From the NCBI GenBank assembly GCA_964604565.1, contig CAZRZN010000093.1, positions 1 through 14,536 on the forward strand: a stretch of DNA of 14,536 bases. The letters run 5' to 3'. How positions within the stretch are numbered: the stretch's first letter is position 1; each line of letters opens with the position of its first letter. This stretch comes from CAZRZN01 sp964604565 (GTDB lineage Bacteria; Pseudomonadota; Alphaproteobacteria; Rhodobacterales; Rhodobacteraceae). Shown here piece after piece: positions 1 to 7,151 of this stretch. The notes under the pieces are model-generated. The model worked only from the letters and a program-made list of their open reading frames with translations. It was not told the origin of the DNA and did not search any database. Position numbers and translations under genes: made by a program.

Positions 1-120
1 GGGTTCTTCCGCAACGAAGACTGTGTCAGCCGCATGGGCGAGCCGCAAAGGGTCTTGGGGTTGAAACGCGATCTTCCCGTCTTCCAGACAGTAGGCAACG
101 GCTTCGTGCGTTTGTGACAG
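1..120. other. Window edge: unresolved partial coding or intergenic sequence
   Basis: Two readings compete. On the + strand, frame 1 is open from the left edge to a TGA at 115-117 and has high GC at third codon positions (about 29 of 38), as expected for the 3' end of a gene converging on the kinase. On the - strand, the frame of the kinase stays open for about 40 codons after its TGA, with a plausible composition but lower third-position GC and no ATG or GTG to open it. An ATG overlapping the kinase stop (ATGA) opens a third frame that closes after 32 codons. None resembles a protein I recognise. Confidence 0.3.
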
Positions 121-969
121 TCATGTCGGGGCGTCCCAGGGCGGGACACGGCAGATCATGTTGGCGGCGGCTGCATTGGCGGCCTGAACAGCTTCGACTT
201 CGGTGGCGCCGCGGGCGAGTGTCAACGCGAAGGCCCCGTGCCAGGTGTCGCCAGCGCCCAGGGTGTCAGTCGGTGTGACCTCCGGGACCGGCACCTCGAT
301 CAGCGTGCCGCCGTCGTGGCACAACACGGGTGCTGGCCCCCGCGTGACGCTGACCCAGTTGCCAAGATGTAAGCGCGCCTCCGCAAGGGCGCGACCGTCC
401 GTTCCGCCTGCAAAGTCTTGCAATCCCTGCGAAGAGAACGCGGTATGGCTTGCCTCTCGCAGCGCGAGGGCGGCGGGCGCGACCGGCGCTTCTGCGTCCA
501 TGATGCCCGGAACCCCTGCGCGCCGCGCCGCACACATCAGCGCCGCGGCCATGGCAGGAAAGCGGGTGTCGGACAAAGCGGCGCCAAAGGACAGGCCGTC
601 GGAAAGCGGGCAGGGGGTGTCCATGGCCGTGTCGTCACGGAAATTGACGATCGTGCGCTCCCCGTCGGGAGTGATGGTTATGGCGGAATAGGCCGTTCTG
701 GTCTTTTTCGACGTGTGCAAAAGGCTGTCGTCGATCCCGAGGGCCCTGATCTGCGCGCGCAGGATTTCGCCGAGGGCGTCATCGCCGAGGGTCCCCGCCA
801 GCATAGCATGCCCACCCAGCCGGACGATGGCTGCGGCCGCGTTGCAAGCGCCCCCGCCCGCTGAAAGACGTGAGGCCGTGGCCCGGTGTTTTTCCCCCGC
901 GGTCGGATGCGCGACCACGTCCATCACGAGGTCAAGGGCAACCAGCCCGCCACAGACAACCCGGGTCAC
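121..969 (-). CDS. PfkB-family carbohydrate kinase
   Basis: Cytoplasmic ribokinase/PfkB-fold kinase, predicted to phosphorylate a sugar or keto-sugar acid with ATP. I place the start at a GTG (967-969), giving 282 residues. It follows a GAGGGG ribosome site by 9 nt and lies 13 nt after the aldolase stop, and the protein then begins with the usual first strand and a GG turn. A longer frame runs back to 1110 but only overlaps the aldolase. Visible family marks are the GGGACNAAA substrate-loop motif (about 38-46) and DTLGAGD with its catalytic Asp at about 241; 41 residues follow, which is normal. Last recognised gene of the tct operon. With the aldolase next door, a 2-keto-3-deoxy-sugar-acid kinase or similar is the best guess. 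The substrate is inference; the family is clear. Confidence 0.87.
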   Translation of the reverse strand: MTRVVCGGLVALDLVMDVVAHPTAGEKHRATASRLSAGGGACNAAAAIVRLGGHAMLAGTLGDDALGEILRAQIRALGIDDSLLHTSKKTRTAYSAITITPDGERTIVNFRDDTAMDTPCPLSDGLSFGAALSDTRFPAMAAALMCAARRAGVPGIMDAEAPVAPAALALREASHTAFSSQGLQDFAGGTDGRALAEARLHLGNWVSVTRGPAPVLCHDGGTLIEVPVPEVTPTDTLGAGDTWHGAFALTLARGATEVEAVQAANAAAANMICRVPPWDAPT

Positions 970-982
970 GAACTGCGGCCCC

Positions 983-1759
983 TCAGCCGAGATTTTCTGC
1001 GCATGCGTTGCGTGCAATCCGTGCTGCACTGCCCAACAAGGAAATGTCGTTGGGTCCGACGATGAAGCGGTAGCCGTCGTTGCGCAGCGTCGCATAGTCC
1101 CGACCGGCACCCTCGATCGTGCCGAGCATCAGACCGCCGGCGGTTGCCGTGGATTCAACATGCGCGGTTGCCTTGCGCACATCGCCGTGGGTCAGATCCT
1201 CCAGATGTCCCATTGATGCGGCAAGGTCGTTGGGACCGACGAATGCCATGTCGATCCCGTCGATGTCGGCAATCTTGGCGACCTCTCCCACCGCGTCCGC
1301 ATGTTCGATCTGGACCATCAGAAGCAATTCGTCATGTGCGACGGCGCTGGCATAGTTTGTGACGGCACCGAAACCCGTCGCCCGCACGATCGGGGCTGCA
1401 TAGCCGCGTCGGCCCCGCGGCGGGTAGAGACACGCCTGCGCGATGTCGCGAGCCATCGCCGCGGATTGCACCATCGGCACCATGATCGACCGTGCGCCGC
1501 GATCGAGGGCGCGCTTCAGCGTAGCCTCGGACGGATCGGGAACCCGCACCACGGCCTGCCCTCCCGCAGCCTCGACCGCACGTATCAGTCCCAGCCCCTC
1601 TTCCAGACCGGCGACCCCGTGTTCGCAGTCAATCACCAGAACGTCCCAGCCGGCATGCACCAGCAATTCGGCGACATCGGGTGAGCCGAGTTCCAGCCAG
1701 GCGGCTGCCACCGTCTCACCCGCCTTCAGCCGTTGCTTGAGCGTATTCTGTCCTGTCAT
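983..1759 (-). CDS. HpcH/HpaI-family class II aldolase
   Basis: Cytoplasmic divalent-metal-dependent aldolase, expected to cleave a 2-keto-3-deoxy acid to pyruvate plus an aldehyde. The 258 residues match the family's usual 250-270. By analogy with HpaI: catalytic His47 in DCEHG, Arg72 in RVP holding pyruvate, and metal ligands Glu152 (QIEH) and Asp178 (GPNDLA). The RGRRGYA segment (about 116-121) is also family-typical. The start is the ATG 4 nt after the tctA stop, with an AAGGAAA ribosome site inside the end of tctA; an ATG 14 codons upstream lies within tctA and is less likely. Tight spacing to tctA and to the downstream kinase indicates a shared transcript. RhmA-, GarL- and HpaI-like activities, or 2-keto-3-deoxy-sulfogluconate aldolase, all belong to this fold, and the sequence alone does not separate them. 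Confidence 0.9.
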   Translation of the reverse strand: MTGQNTLKQRLKAGETVAAAWLELGSPDVAELLVHAGWDVLVIDCEHGVAGLEEGLGLIRAVEAAGGQAVVRVPDPSEATLKRALDRGARSIMVPMVQSAAMARDIAQACLYPPRGRRGYAAPIVRATGFGAVTNYASAVAHDELLLMVQIEHADAVGEVAKIADIDGIDMAFVGPNDLAASMGHLEDLTHGDVRKATAHVESTATAGGLMLGTIEGAGRDYATLRNDGYRFIVGPNDISLLGSAARIARNACAENLG

Positions 1760-1763
1760 GGTA

Positions 1764-3278
1764 TTAGGTTTCCTTCCTGCCTCTTGCCCGGTTCGGGCCA
1801 AACATGTCCAAGATTGCGCGCCCCAGAAGGACTGCCCAGACGATCATCGTGATCGTGCCCAGAACGGCCGCTGCGTCCCGGTCGAAAAACTGGGTCATGT
1901 CGCCCTGCGCCTTCATCATCGAGACCATGAAATTGTCCTCGACCACCTGGCCAAGCACGATGCCAAGGATGGCGGGTGCCAGCGGGATTCCCGCGCGGGC
2001 CATACCATATCCGACGATCCCCAGCACGAGGATGATCCAGATCGCCATCGTGCTGCCCATGATCGCGTAGCCGCCGATCATCGACAACATCAGGACCAAC
2101 GGCATCAGAACCGAGCGCGGCACGCGCAAAAGCTGTGTCGCCATCATGACCGCCAAGCCGCCGGTAAAAAGCATCAGAAGGTTGGCGAGCAGGAACGCCC
2201 CGAACAGCGTGTAGACCAAGGTGGCGTCATTGGTGAAAATGTCGGGCCCCGGCGTCAGGCCCTTCATCAGCAGGACGCCGATGGCGATGGCGGTCACACT
2301 GTCCCCGGGAATGCCAAAGACGAGGGCCGGCGTCCATGCACCGGCCACAGCGGCGTTGTTGGCCGCGCCACCGTCGACGATGCCCTCCAGATGGCCCTTG
2401 CCGAATTTTTCCGGCGTGCGGGAGAAGCGGCGTGAGAGGGCATAGGCGATCCAGGCCGCCACGTCCGCACCCGCCCCCGGCAAGGCGCCGATCACGGTGC
2501 CCCCTGTGCCCGAACGAAAAATGCCCACCCACCGGCGCCGGATTTCGGCGGCCGCGTTGCGCAGGGCCTGAAACACCGGCTCCACGGTAAGTTTTCCAAG
2601 ATGGGTGTCGGTGCCCGTGACCGCGTTGCGCAACAATTCCGACAGGGCGAACAGCCCGATCATGGCGGGGATGAAGCTGACACCGTCATAGAGTTCGTCA
2701 AATCCAAAGGTGTAACGCGGATGCCCGACCGCCACGTCAATTCCGACTGAGGCAACTGCCAAGCCAATGAACAGGCTGGCAAAGTTGCGCGGCACCGAAG
2801 ACCCGCCAACAAAGACCGCGCAGCTGAGTCCCAATGACGCAAGCCAGAACGCCTCGTCGCTGGAGAAACTGGCAGACAGACGGGCCAGTTGCGGGGAGGC
2901 TGCCGCAAGGATCAAGACGCCGATCACCCCGCCCGATACGGCCGCGAAAAGCGATACGAACAGCGTCGTGCGCGGTTGCCCGCCATGTGCCAGCGCATAA
3001 CTGTCCTCCACATAGGCGGCGGAGGCAGGCGTGCCGGGCATTTTCAACAGCGCGCCCGAGATATCCCCGGCGAAGATCGCCGTCGTTGTTGTCGCGACGA
3101 TCGCGGCGACGGCCTGCACCGGTTCCATGAAATAGGTGAAAGGCACAAGCAGGGCGACGGCCATCGTGGCCGTCAGGCCGGGCATCGCGCCAACGAAAGC
3201 GCCGTAGAGCGTGCAGGCAAGAACCGTTGTGATGATCAACGGATCCGCTACGGCGGAAAGAATTGCCACGATATCCAT
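1764..3278 (-). CDS. tctA: Tripartite tricarboxylate transporter, large permease subunit TctA
   Basis: Inner-membrane subunit of a binding-protein-dependent secondary transporter of the TTT family; together with TctB it moves the substrate delivered by TctC, driven by an ion gradient. The 504 residues are the usual length and almost wholly hydrophobic, with about 10-12 membrane segments. Conserved family elements are a PGLTA loop in the first membrane region (about 33-37), the GDISGALLK...PGTPASAA segment (about 71-88), and in the second half PGAGAD followed by FGIPGDSVTA, the duplicated G-rich substrate motifs. The ATG is 12 nt after tctB, with a modest GGGAAA ribosome site. The gene overlaps nothing and ends 4 nt before the aldolase. 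Substrates in this family include citrate, other polycarboxylates, aromatic acids and some sulfonates, so specificity is open. Confidence 0.93.
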   Translation of the reverse strand: MDIVAILSAVADPLIITTVLACTLYGAFVGAMPGLTATMAVALLVPFTYFMEPVQAVAAIVATTTTAIFAGDISGALLKMPGTPASAAYVEDSYALAHGGQPRTTLFVSLFAAVSGGVIGVLILAAASPQLARLSASFSSDEAFWLASLGLSCAVFVGGSSVPRNFASLFIGLAVASVGIDVAVGHPRYTFGFDELYDGVSFIPAMIGLFALSELLRNAVTGTDTHLGKLTVEPVFQALRNAAAEIRRRWVGIFRSGTGGTVIGALPGAGADVAAWIAYALSRRFSRTPEKFGKGHLEGIVDGGAANNAAVAGAWTPALVFGIPGDSVTAIAIGVLLMKGLTPGPDIFTNDATLVYTLFGAFLLANLLMLFTGGLAVMMATQLLRVPRSVLMPLVLMLSMIGGYAIMGSTMAIWIILVLGIVGYGMARAGIPLAPAILGIVLGQVVEDNFMVSMMKAQGDMTQFFDRDAAAVLGTITMIVWAVLLGRAILDMFGPNRARGRKET

Positions 3279-3290
3279 CGGCGCTTTCCC

Positions 3291-3749
3291 TTACCAGGCC
3301 ACGGGCGTCAACACGCCCCAGGGCAGTGTCACACGCAAGATGGAGTAGAACACGTAGTGCAAGGCGAACGGCGCAATAACCGCAAGGCAGATCGTTACCG
3401 GCCAGCCGCCGCCAAAGACCCGGACCGCCACCACGAAGGCGAGGGCGGCCGAGATATGAAACCCGAGCCACGGCAGGACCAGTGTGAAAGCCGCCACAAG
3501 CCCTATCAACGTGATGAAGGGAAGGGCGGCAGTGGCCCGCCTGTCTTCCTGTTCCGGCGCGGTGCCCCGTCGGGCTTCGAGAAGGATGCCAAGTCCGGAC
3601 AGGACAAGCCCGGTGGCGATGATGTTCGGGAACAGATCCGGGCCATAGGCCATGGCGGGGATCTGTGGAAAGCCCCGCGCGTTCCATGCCATTGCAATGG
3701 CGAGGGCGATCAGCGCCGCCCCCGTCACCACATCGCGGTTGATGTTCAT
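3291..3749 (-). CDS. tctB: Tripartite tricarboxylate transporter, small subunit TctB
   Basis: Small, poorly conserved inner-membrane partner of TctA. The 152 residues (family usually 140-180) carry four predicted membrane segments: one at about 7-24, one at about 40-58, and two or more in the second half, with a charged, proline-containing cytoplasmic loop (about 60-74) between them. The FP-x-IPAMAYGPDLFP segment after the first helix is the usual short family signature, and the protein ends with the common LPWG motif near the C-terminus. It lies 16 nt after tctC and 12 nt before tctA, in the classical C-B-A order. Identification rests on position plus topology and is firm because both neighbours are unambiguous. 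Confidence 0.88.
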   Translation of the reverse strand: MNINRDVVTGAALIALAIAMAWNARGFPQIPAMAYGPDLFPNIIATGLVLSGLGILLEARRGTAPEQEDRRATAALPFITLIGLVAAFTLVLPWLGFHISAALAFVVAVRVFGGGWPVTICLAVIAPFALHYVFYSILRVTLPWGVLTPVAW

Positions 3750-3765
3750 CTTTTATGCCAGGCGG

Positions 3766-4743
3766 TCACTTCGCAAGACCGACAGCCTTGATCGTTTCAC
3801 CCAAAGCCTCATCCGAGGCTTCCATGTAGGCCACAAGCTCATCCGAAGGCATGGATACGACTTCCGCGCCGCGGCTGGCCTTGAACTCGGCCCATTCGTC
3901 AGTCGCGACAATCTCTGCCACGGCCTTTTCATAGGAACAGGTGATCTCTTCGGGCAGATCGTCGGGGCCCGATATCGTGATGTAGGCGGCCAGCGTCCAG
4001 CCGCTGTCCAGCACATTGGCCGTCAGCGGGACATCCGGCAGCGCGGCCATCGGAGAATCGTGCATATAGGCGAGCGCGCGCAGTTCGCCCGCCTCGATCA
4101 AGGCCTTGCCTTCGGAGAGGGCAGGCGTTGCCACGTCCACACCCCCGGCCAGAAGTTCCTGCATGGCAGGTGCGGCACCTTGGGACGGGATCCAGCGGAT
4201 GGCGTCGGGCGCCAGACCTTCGGCGTTCAGCATCCCCGCCAGAGCGAGGTGCCAGATGCCCCCCAGTGACGTGCCCGAACCGGTCAGATCGCCGGGGTTC
4301 TCACGCGCGTGGTCCAGCAACGCCTCGAGCGAGTCGAAGGGGCTGTCCTTGCCGACCAGAACGCTGGACGGGACGATGTCGACCAGAGCGATCGGCGTGA
4401 TGTCCTCCATCGTCATTTCGGTCAGGCCGACCCAATGCATCGTGTTGATCTCGACCGTGACCGCGCCCACCGTGTAGCCATCCGGGTCAGCACGCGAAAT
4501 CGCGGAGTGACCTGTCACGCCGTTGCCGCCCGTGCGGTTCACCACGTTGAAGGGGACATCCCATTTCTGTTCCAGCATGCTGGCCAGCATGCGGGAGTTC
4601 GCGTCGGTCCCGCCGCCGGCGCCCCATGGCACGATGTAAGTCACGGTCCGATCGGGCTGCCAGTCACAGGACTGGGCCTGCGCCGCGCCGCCAATTCCCG
4701 CGGCGATTGCTGCCATTGCGAATGCATTCACGACAGTTTTCAT
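3766..4743 (-). CDS. tctC: TTT-family periplasmic solute-binding protein TctC (Bug type)
   Basis: Exported receptor that captures the substrate and hands it to TctAB. The 325 residues include a Sec signal peptide (positive N-terminus, hydrophobic core about 7-20, cleavage after AQA at 23). The mature protein begins with the Bug-family first strand, then VPWGAGGGTD (about 38-47), the ligand-loop motif, and NRTGGNGVTG (about 69-78). Two cysteines occur in the mature protein, near its start (Cys26) and late (in ITCSY); a disulfide is possible but unproven. Strong ribosome site GGGAGGAG 5 nt before the ATG. First gene of the - strand operon and divergent from the LacI-type gene, with a LacI-like operator between them. 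As the most highly expressed component of such systems, it is the natural candidate for ligand screening. Confidence 0.93.
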   Translation of the reverse strand: MKTVVNAFAMAAIAAGIGGAAQAQSCDWQPDRTVTYIVPWGAGGGTDANSRMLASMLEQKWDVPFNVVNRTGGNGVTGHSAISRADPDGYTVGAVTVEINTMHWVGLTEMTMEDITPIALVDIVPSSVLVGKDSPFDSLEALLDHARENPGDLTGSGTSLGGIWHLALAGMLNAEGLAPDAIRWIPSQGAAPAMQELLAGGVDVATPALSEGKALIEAGELRALAYMHDSPMAALPDVPLTANVLDSGWTLAAYITISGPDDLPEEITCSYEKAVAEIVATDEWAEFKASRGAEVVSMPSDELVAYMEASDEALGETIKAVGLAK

Positions 4744-4884
4744 GATGTCTCCTCCCTTTGTTTGGCAACGCGGCGACCATGACAGTCACCGCGTTCGCCC
4801 ACCCTTTGAAACATAGCTGAAGGCACCTAGTCAATCGATTGAATAGAGTTGGCAGCCCATCACTTTGTTGGATAGGGTCTGCGG
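4744..4884. promoter_or_regulatory. Divergent promoter region tctC / LacI-family gene
   Basis: This 141-nt gap separates two divergent starts and must hold both promoters. Besides the palindrome at 4827-4846 it contains a TTGACT hexamer on the - strand (4834-4829) overlapping that palindrome, a sensible place for a repressor to block tct transcription. The nearest -10-like hexamer (TATGTT) lies only 13 nt away, so I do not assign an exact promoter. Confidence 0.6.
4827..4846. promoter_or_regulatory. Probable LacI-family operator
   Basis: CTAGTCAATCGATTGAATAG is a 20-bp inverted repeat with one mismatched pair, containing the perfect 12-mer TCAATCGATTGA. The central CG with AAnCGnTT is the classic core of LacI-family operators. 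It sits between the adjacent LacI-type gene and the tct operon it probably controls, 38 nt upstream of the regulator's ATG and 84 nt from tctC. Auto-regulation plus repression of tct is the simplest reading. Confidence 0.72.
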
Positions 4885-5898
4885 ATGAACAGGCGTATCA
4901 AACTACGCGACATCGCCGATGACCTGGGCCTTTCGGTTTCCACGGTTTCGCTGGCATTGCGGCGCGATCCCCGGATTCCTTTCGAGACGGCCGAACGGGT
5001 GCGACGGACCGCTGCGCGGTTGGGCTATATTTACAACCGCGCCGCCGCCGATCTCAGGCAATCCAGAAGCAGCCTTGTTGCCGTCGCGCTGAGCGATCTT
5101 GCGAACCCTGTTTTCAATGAGTTCCTTGAACATATTCAGGACGAACTGACCCGACACGGCCGCCATGTCTTTCTCGGTGTGGCCCGCGAGGATCCAGAGC
5201 TTCAGCGCGCGTTTCTCCAGACTGCGCTGGAACAAGGCGTCGGTGGCGTGATTCTTTGCCCGGTTCGAGGCACGAAGCCGCAGGATCTGGACGTTCTGCT
5301 GCCCGGCGGCGCGCCATCGGCGGCGATCCCGACGGTGTTGTTTTCTCGCGCCATGCCTGACCTGCCGGTGCCTCAATTCGTGAATGACGACCTGATGGCG
5401 GGACGTCTGGCGGCGGAAGTTCTGATTTCGGCGGGCCACAAGCGTATTTGCTGGCTGGGCGGTGGTCACGAGTCGTCAACGGCACGGAACCGGTTGCAGG
5501 GCTGTCTGGACGCGCTGTCGGCTGCGGGTCTTCCGCCCCCTCGCGTCTTGCATGGCCCCACATTGCGCCGCTTTGGACTTGAGGCTGCGCGCGCCGAAAT
5601 TGCGGGGCTTGATCCACCGACGGGGTTTGTCTGCTTCAGCGACCTGATCGCGTTCGGGGTTGTCGCAGCCTGCCATGATGCCGGAATGATGCCCGGGCGG
5701 GACTTTGCGATCGTCGGGTGCGATGACATGGAAGAAGCCGCCTTTACCTTTCCGGGACTCACGACTGTTCAAGTCGACAAGCGCGGCATCGGTCGCGCCG
5801 CGGCCCGGCAGATCATCTCCGGCAGTTCGCCGGCCGAAGTGACGGTTTTCGCCCCAAGGCTGATCCACCGTGGAACTGTCGGTCCTGCCGACGACTAG
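4885..5898 (+). CDS. LacI-family transcriptional regulator
   Basis: DNA-binding repressor of 337 residues, the normal length for the family. The N-terminus carries the helix-turn-helix (about 6-26, reading KLRDIADDLG then SVSTVS), followed by the LGY motif and hinge region (about 46-62). The rest is a periplasmic-binding-like effector domain, with the family dimer/ligand landmarks FVNDD (about 168), GHKRI (about 186-190), an FVCFSDLIAFG segment and VGCDDME in the second half. The ATG is preceded only by a weak GGATAGGG ribosome site, consistent with low repressor production. It is divergent from tctC and an obvious candidate to sense the transported compound or its degradation intermediate. 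The effector cannot be deduced from sequence. Confidence 0.92.
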   Translation: MNRRIKLRDIADDLGLSVSTVSLALRRDPRIPFETAERVRRTAARLGYIYNRAAADLRQSRSSLVAVALSDLANPVFNEFLEHIQDELTRHGRHVFLGVAREDPELQRAFLQTALEQGVGGVILCPVRGTKPQDLDVLLPGGAPSAAIPTVLFSRAMPDLPVPQFVNDDLMAGRLAAEVLISAGHKRICWLGGGHESSTARNRLQGCLDALSAAGLPPPRVLHGPTLRRFGLEAARAEIAGLDPPTGFVCFSDLIAFGVVAACHDAGMMPGRDFAIVGCDDMEEAAFTFPGLTTVQVDKRGIGRAAARQIISGSSPAEVTVFAPRLIHRGTVGPADD

Positions 5899-5971
5899 GC
5901 CAACCAAGGGGGCAGCTCGGTCAGTAAATGAACCATGATCCCGCACGGCGGAGCGTCTTTGGACGGCAACA

Positions 5972-5995
5972 CCCCTATAGGGGACGTCGCCCTAT
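5972..5995. repeat. Overlapping palindromes in the convergent gap (CCCCTATAGGGG plus third arm)
   Basis: The 12-bp perfect palindrome CCCCTATAGGGG (5972-5983) is followed by a second CCCTAT (5990-5995), so the middle ATAGGG can pair with either flanking CCCTAT. It lies between the convergent ends of the LacI-type gene and soxT, where a bidirectional transcription end is expected, but no T-tract follows on either strand. The symmetric C-tract/G-tract with an AT core also resembles operators of CsoR-family repressors. Function is undecided. Confidence 0.4.
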
Positions 5996-6000
5996 GTCGA

Positions 6001-7059
6001 TCATTCTGCTGGCTGAAACCCGACGATAAGCTGGCGCAGCCCCAGTGCGGCGCCGGCAAAGATCGCGGCAAATGTCACCGGCGCAGAGATCGCCAAGACA
6101 GAAAAGGCAGACAAGCCCTGCCCAATGGAACATCCCAGCGCGACAACCGCGCCGCCCCCCATGAGAGCCGCGCCGATGATCTGACGGCGTAATTCGCGCG
6201 GATCTTCGCAGGCTTCCCAGCGGAACTGGCCCTTTATCAACGATCCGATGAACGCTCCCGCCCAGACTCCGGCAACAGAACCCACGGCAAAGCTCAGGGG
6301 CCGTGCCGAGCCTGTCATCCACCACAGGATGGAGTCGCCGAGCGGCGCGGCGAAACTGTGCGACACCACGGGCAGCGCCTCGAACCCGGTGTGGGCCACC
6401 CATGAAGTGCCCGCCCATGCGCCCACGACAGCAAGGCCGACCGCCACCGCCCAGCCGATCTGTGACGGCCGCTTCCAGACCGCGAAAGAGGCTGCCGAGC
6501 CGATCAGGATGATCGCGCCGATTATCATGCCCAGAACGTTTGCCGGAATCCCGCTCATCGCCGAGAGTTGATGCGCGATCCCCGGTGCAACCTCCGTGGT
6601 CACCGGTGTCTGGGGAAAGATCATGTCGCGCAGCGGCGCCAAGGGGCCGGACAGCACGACAAAGGTCGCCACCCCCATGACCAGGACGATGACGAAACTG
6701 CGCAGATCACCGCCCCCCAGCCGGGCGATTGCGCCATATCCACACATCCCCGAAAGCGCCATGCCGTATCCAAAGACCAATCCACCGAGGATCGACGCGG
6801 CGGGCATCCAGCGGATCGACAGGTAATAGGTCTCCGCCCCCGCCAGCAGGCCCATGGCCATCAACCCGAAACTGCCCATGACCGCAAGTCCGATCGCCAT
6901 GCCCCACATCCGCAACCGCACCGTGGACCCGCCGTAAAGGGCGTCTTCGATCGCGCCCAGCGTGCAAAATCGGCCCAGTCTGGCGGCCAGACCCAGCAAT
7001 ATCCCCGTCGAAAGCCCGATCAGGGCAACAATATGCTGTTCGGTGAGAATATCACTCAT
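6001..7059 (-). CDS. soxT: YeeE/YedE-family sulfur transporter, SoxT-like
   Basis: Inner-membrane protein of 352 residues with about 9-10 membrane segments, in the family of the thiosulfate importer TsuA/YeeE. Three short conserved cysteine motifs, which in that family relay thiosulfate through the pore, are all present: GRFCTLG (Cys32), SGMCGYGA (Cys106) and LGCSIGQG (Cys310). Reported sox loci such as that of Pseudaminobacter carry a homologue next to soxR and soxS under the name soxT, which fits this position. The ATG at 7057-7059 follows a GGAGGG/AGGAGG ribosome site by 7-11 nt. It is third in the soxS-soxR-soxT unit, 92 nt after soxR. Likely role: bringing thiosulfate or a reduced sulfur species into the cytoplasm, either for assimilation or to feed the sensor. 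The family is firm; the exact substrate is inferred. Confidence 0.82.
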   Translation of the reverse strand: MSDILTEQHIVALIGLSTGILLGLAARLGRFCTLGAIEDALYGGSTVRLRMWGMAIGLAVMGSFGLMAMGLLAGAETYYLSIRWMPAASILGGLVFGYGMALSGMCGYGAIARLGGGDLRSFVIVLVMGVATFVVLSGPLAPLRDMIFPQTPVTTEVAPGIAHQLSAMSGIPANVLGMIIGAIILIGSAASFAVWKRPSQIGWAVAVGLAVVGAWAGTSWVAHTGFEALPVVSHSFAAPLGDSILWWMTGSARPLSFAVGSVAGVWAGAFIGSLIKGQFRWEACEDPRELRRQIIGAALMGGGAVVALGCSIGQGLSAFSVLAISAPVTFAAIFAGAALGLRQLIVGFQPAE

Positions 7060-7151
7060 CGACGGACCCTCCTCCTGACCCGCTGCGGTGTTTCGGGCTC
7101 AGTATGCGGTCGTATTCAGAACATCGCAAGCGAAGTGATCGAGGTTGCGCG

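Noticed and set aside
970..1110. N-terminal extension of the PfkB kinase
   Set aside because: It overlaps the conserved end of the aldolase and does not look like a kinase N-terminus; the GTG at 969 has a proper ribosome site.
1443..2435. 330-codon + strand frame across the aldolase and tctA
   Set aside because: Shadow of tctA; the translation is low-complexity, rich in His, Asp, Arg and Gln.
2889..3791. 300-codon + strand frame opposite tctA and tctB
   Set aside because: Antisense shadow; charged, repetitive composition where the true strand encodes membrane helices.
4810..4834. TTGACT/TATGTT promoter for tctC
   Set aside because: The spacer is only 13 nt, well short of the usual 16-18, so the pair is not called.
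5972..5983. CCCCTATAGGGG as an intrinsic terminator
   Set aside because: No T-run on either side and a minimal loop; kept only as an unexplained palindrome.
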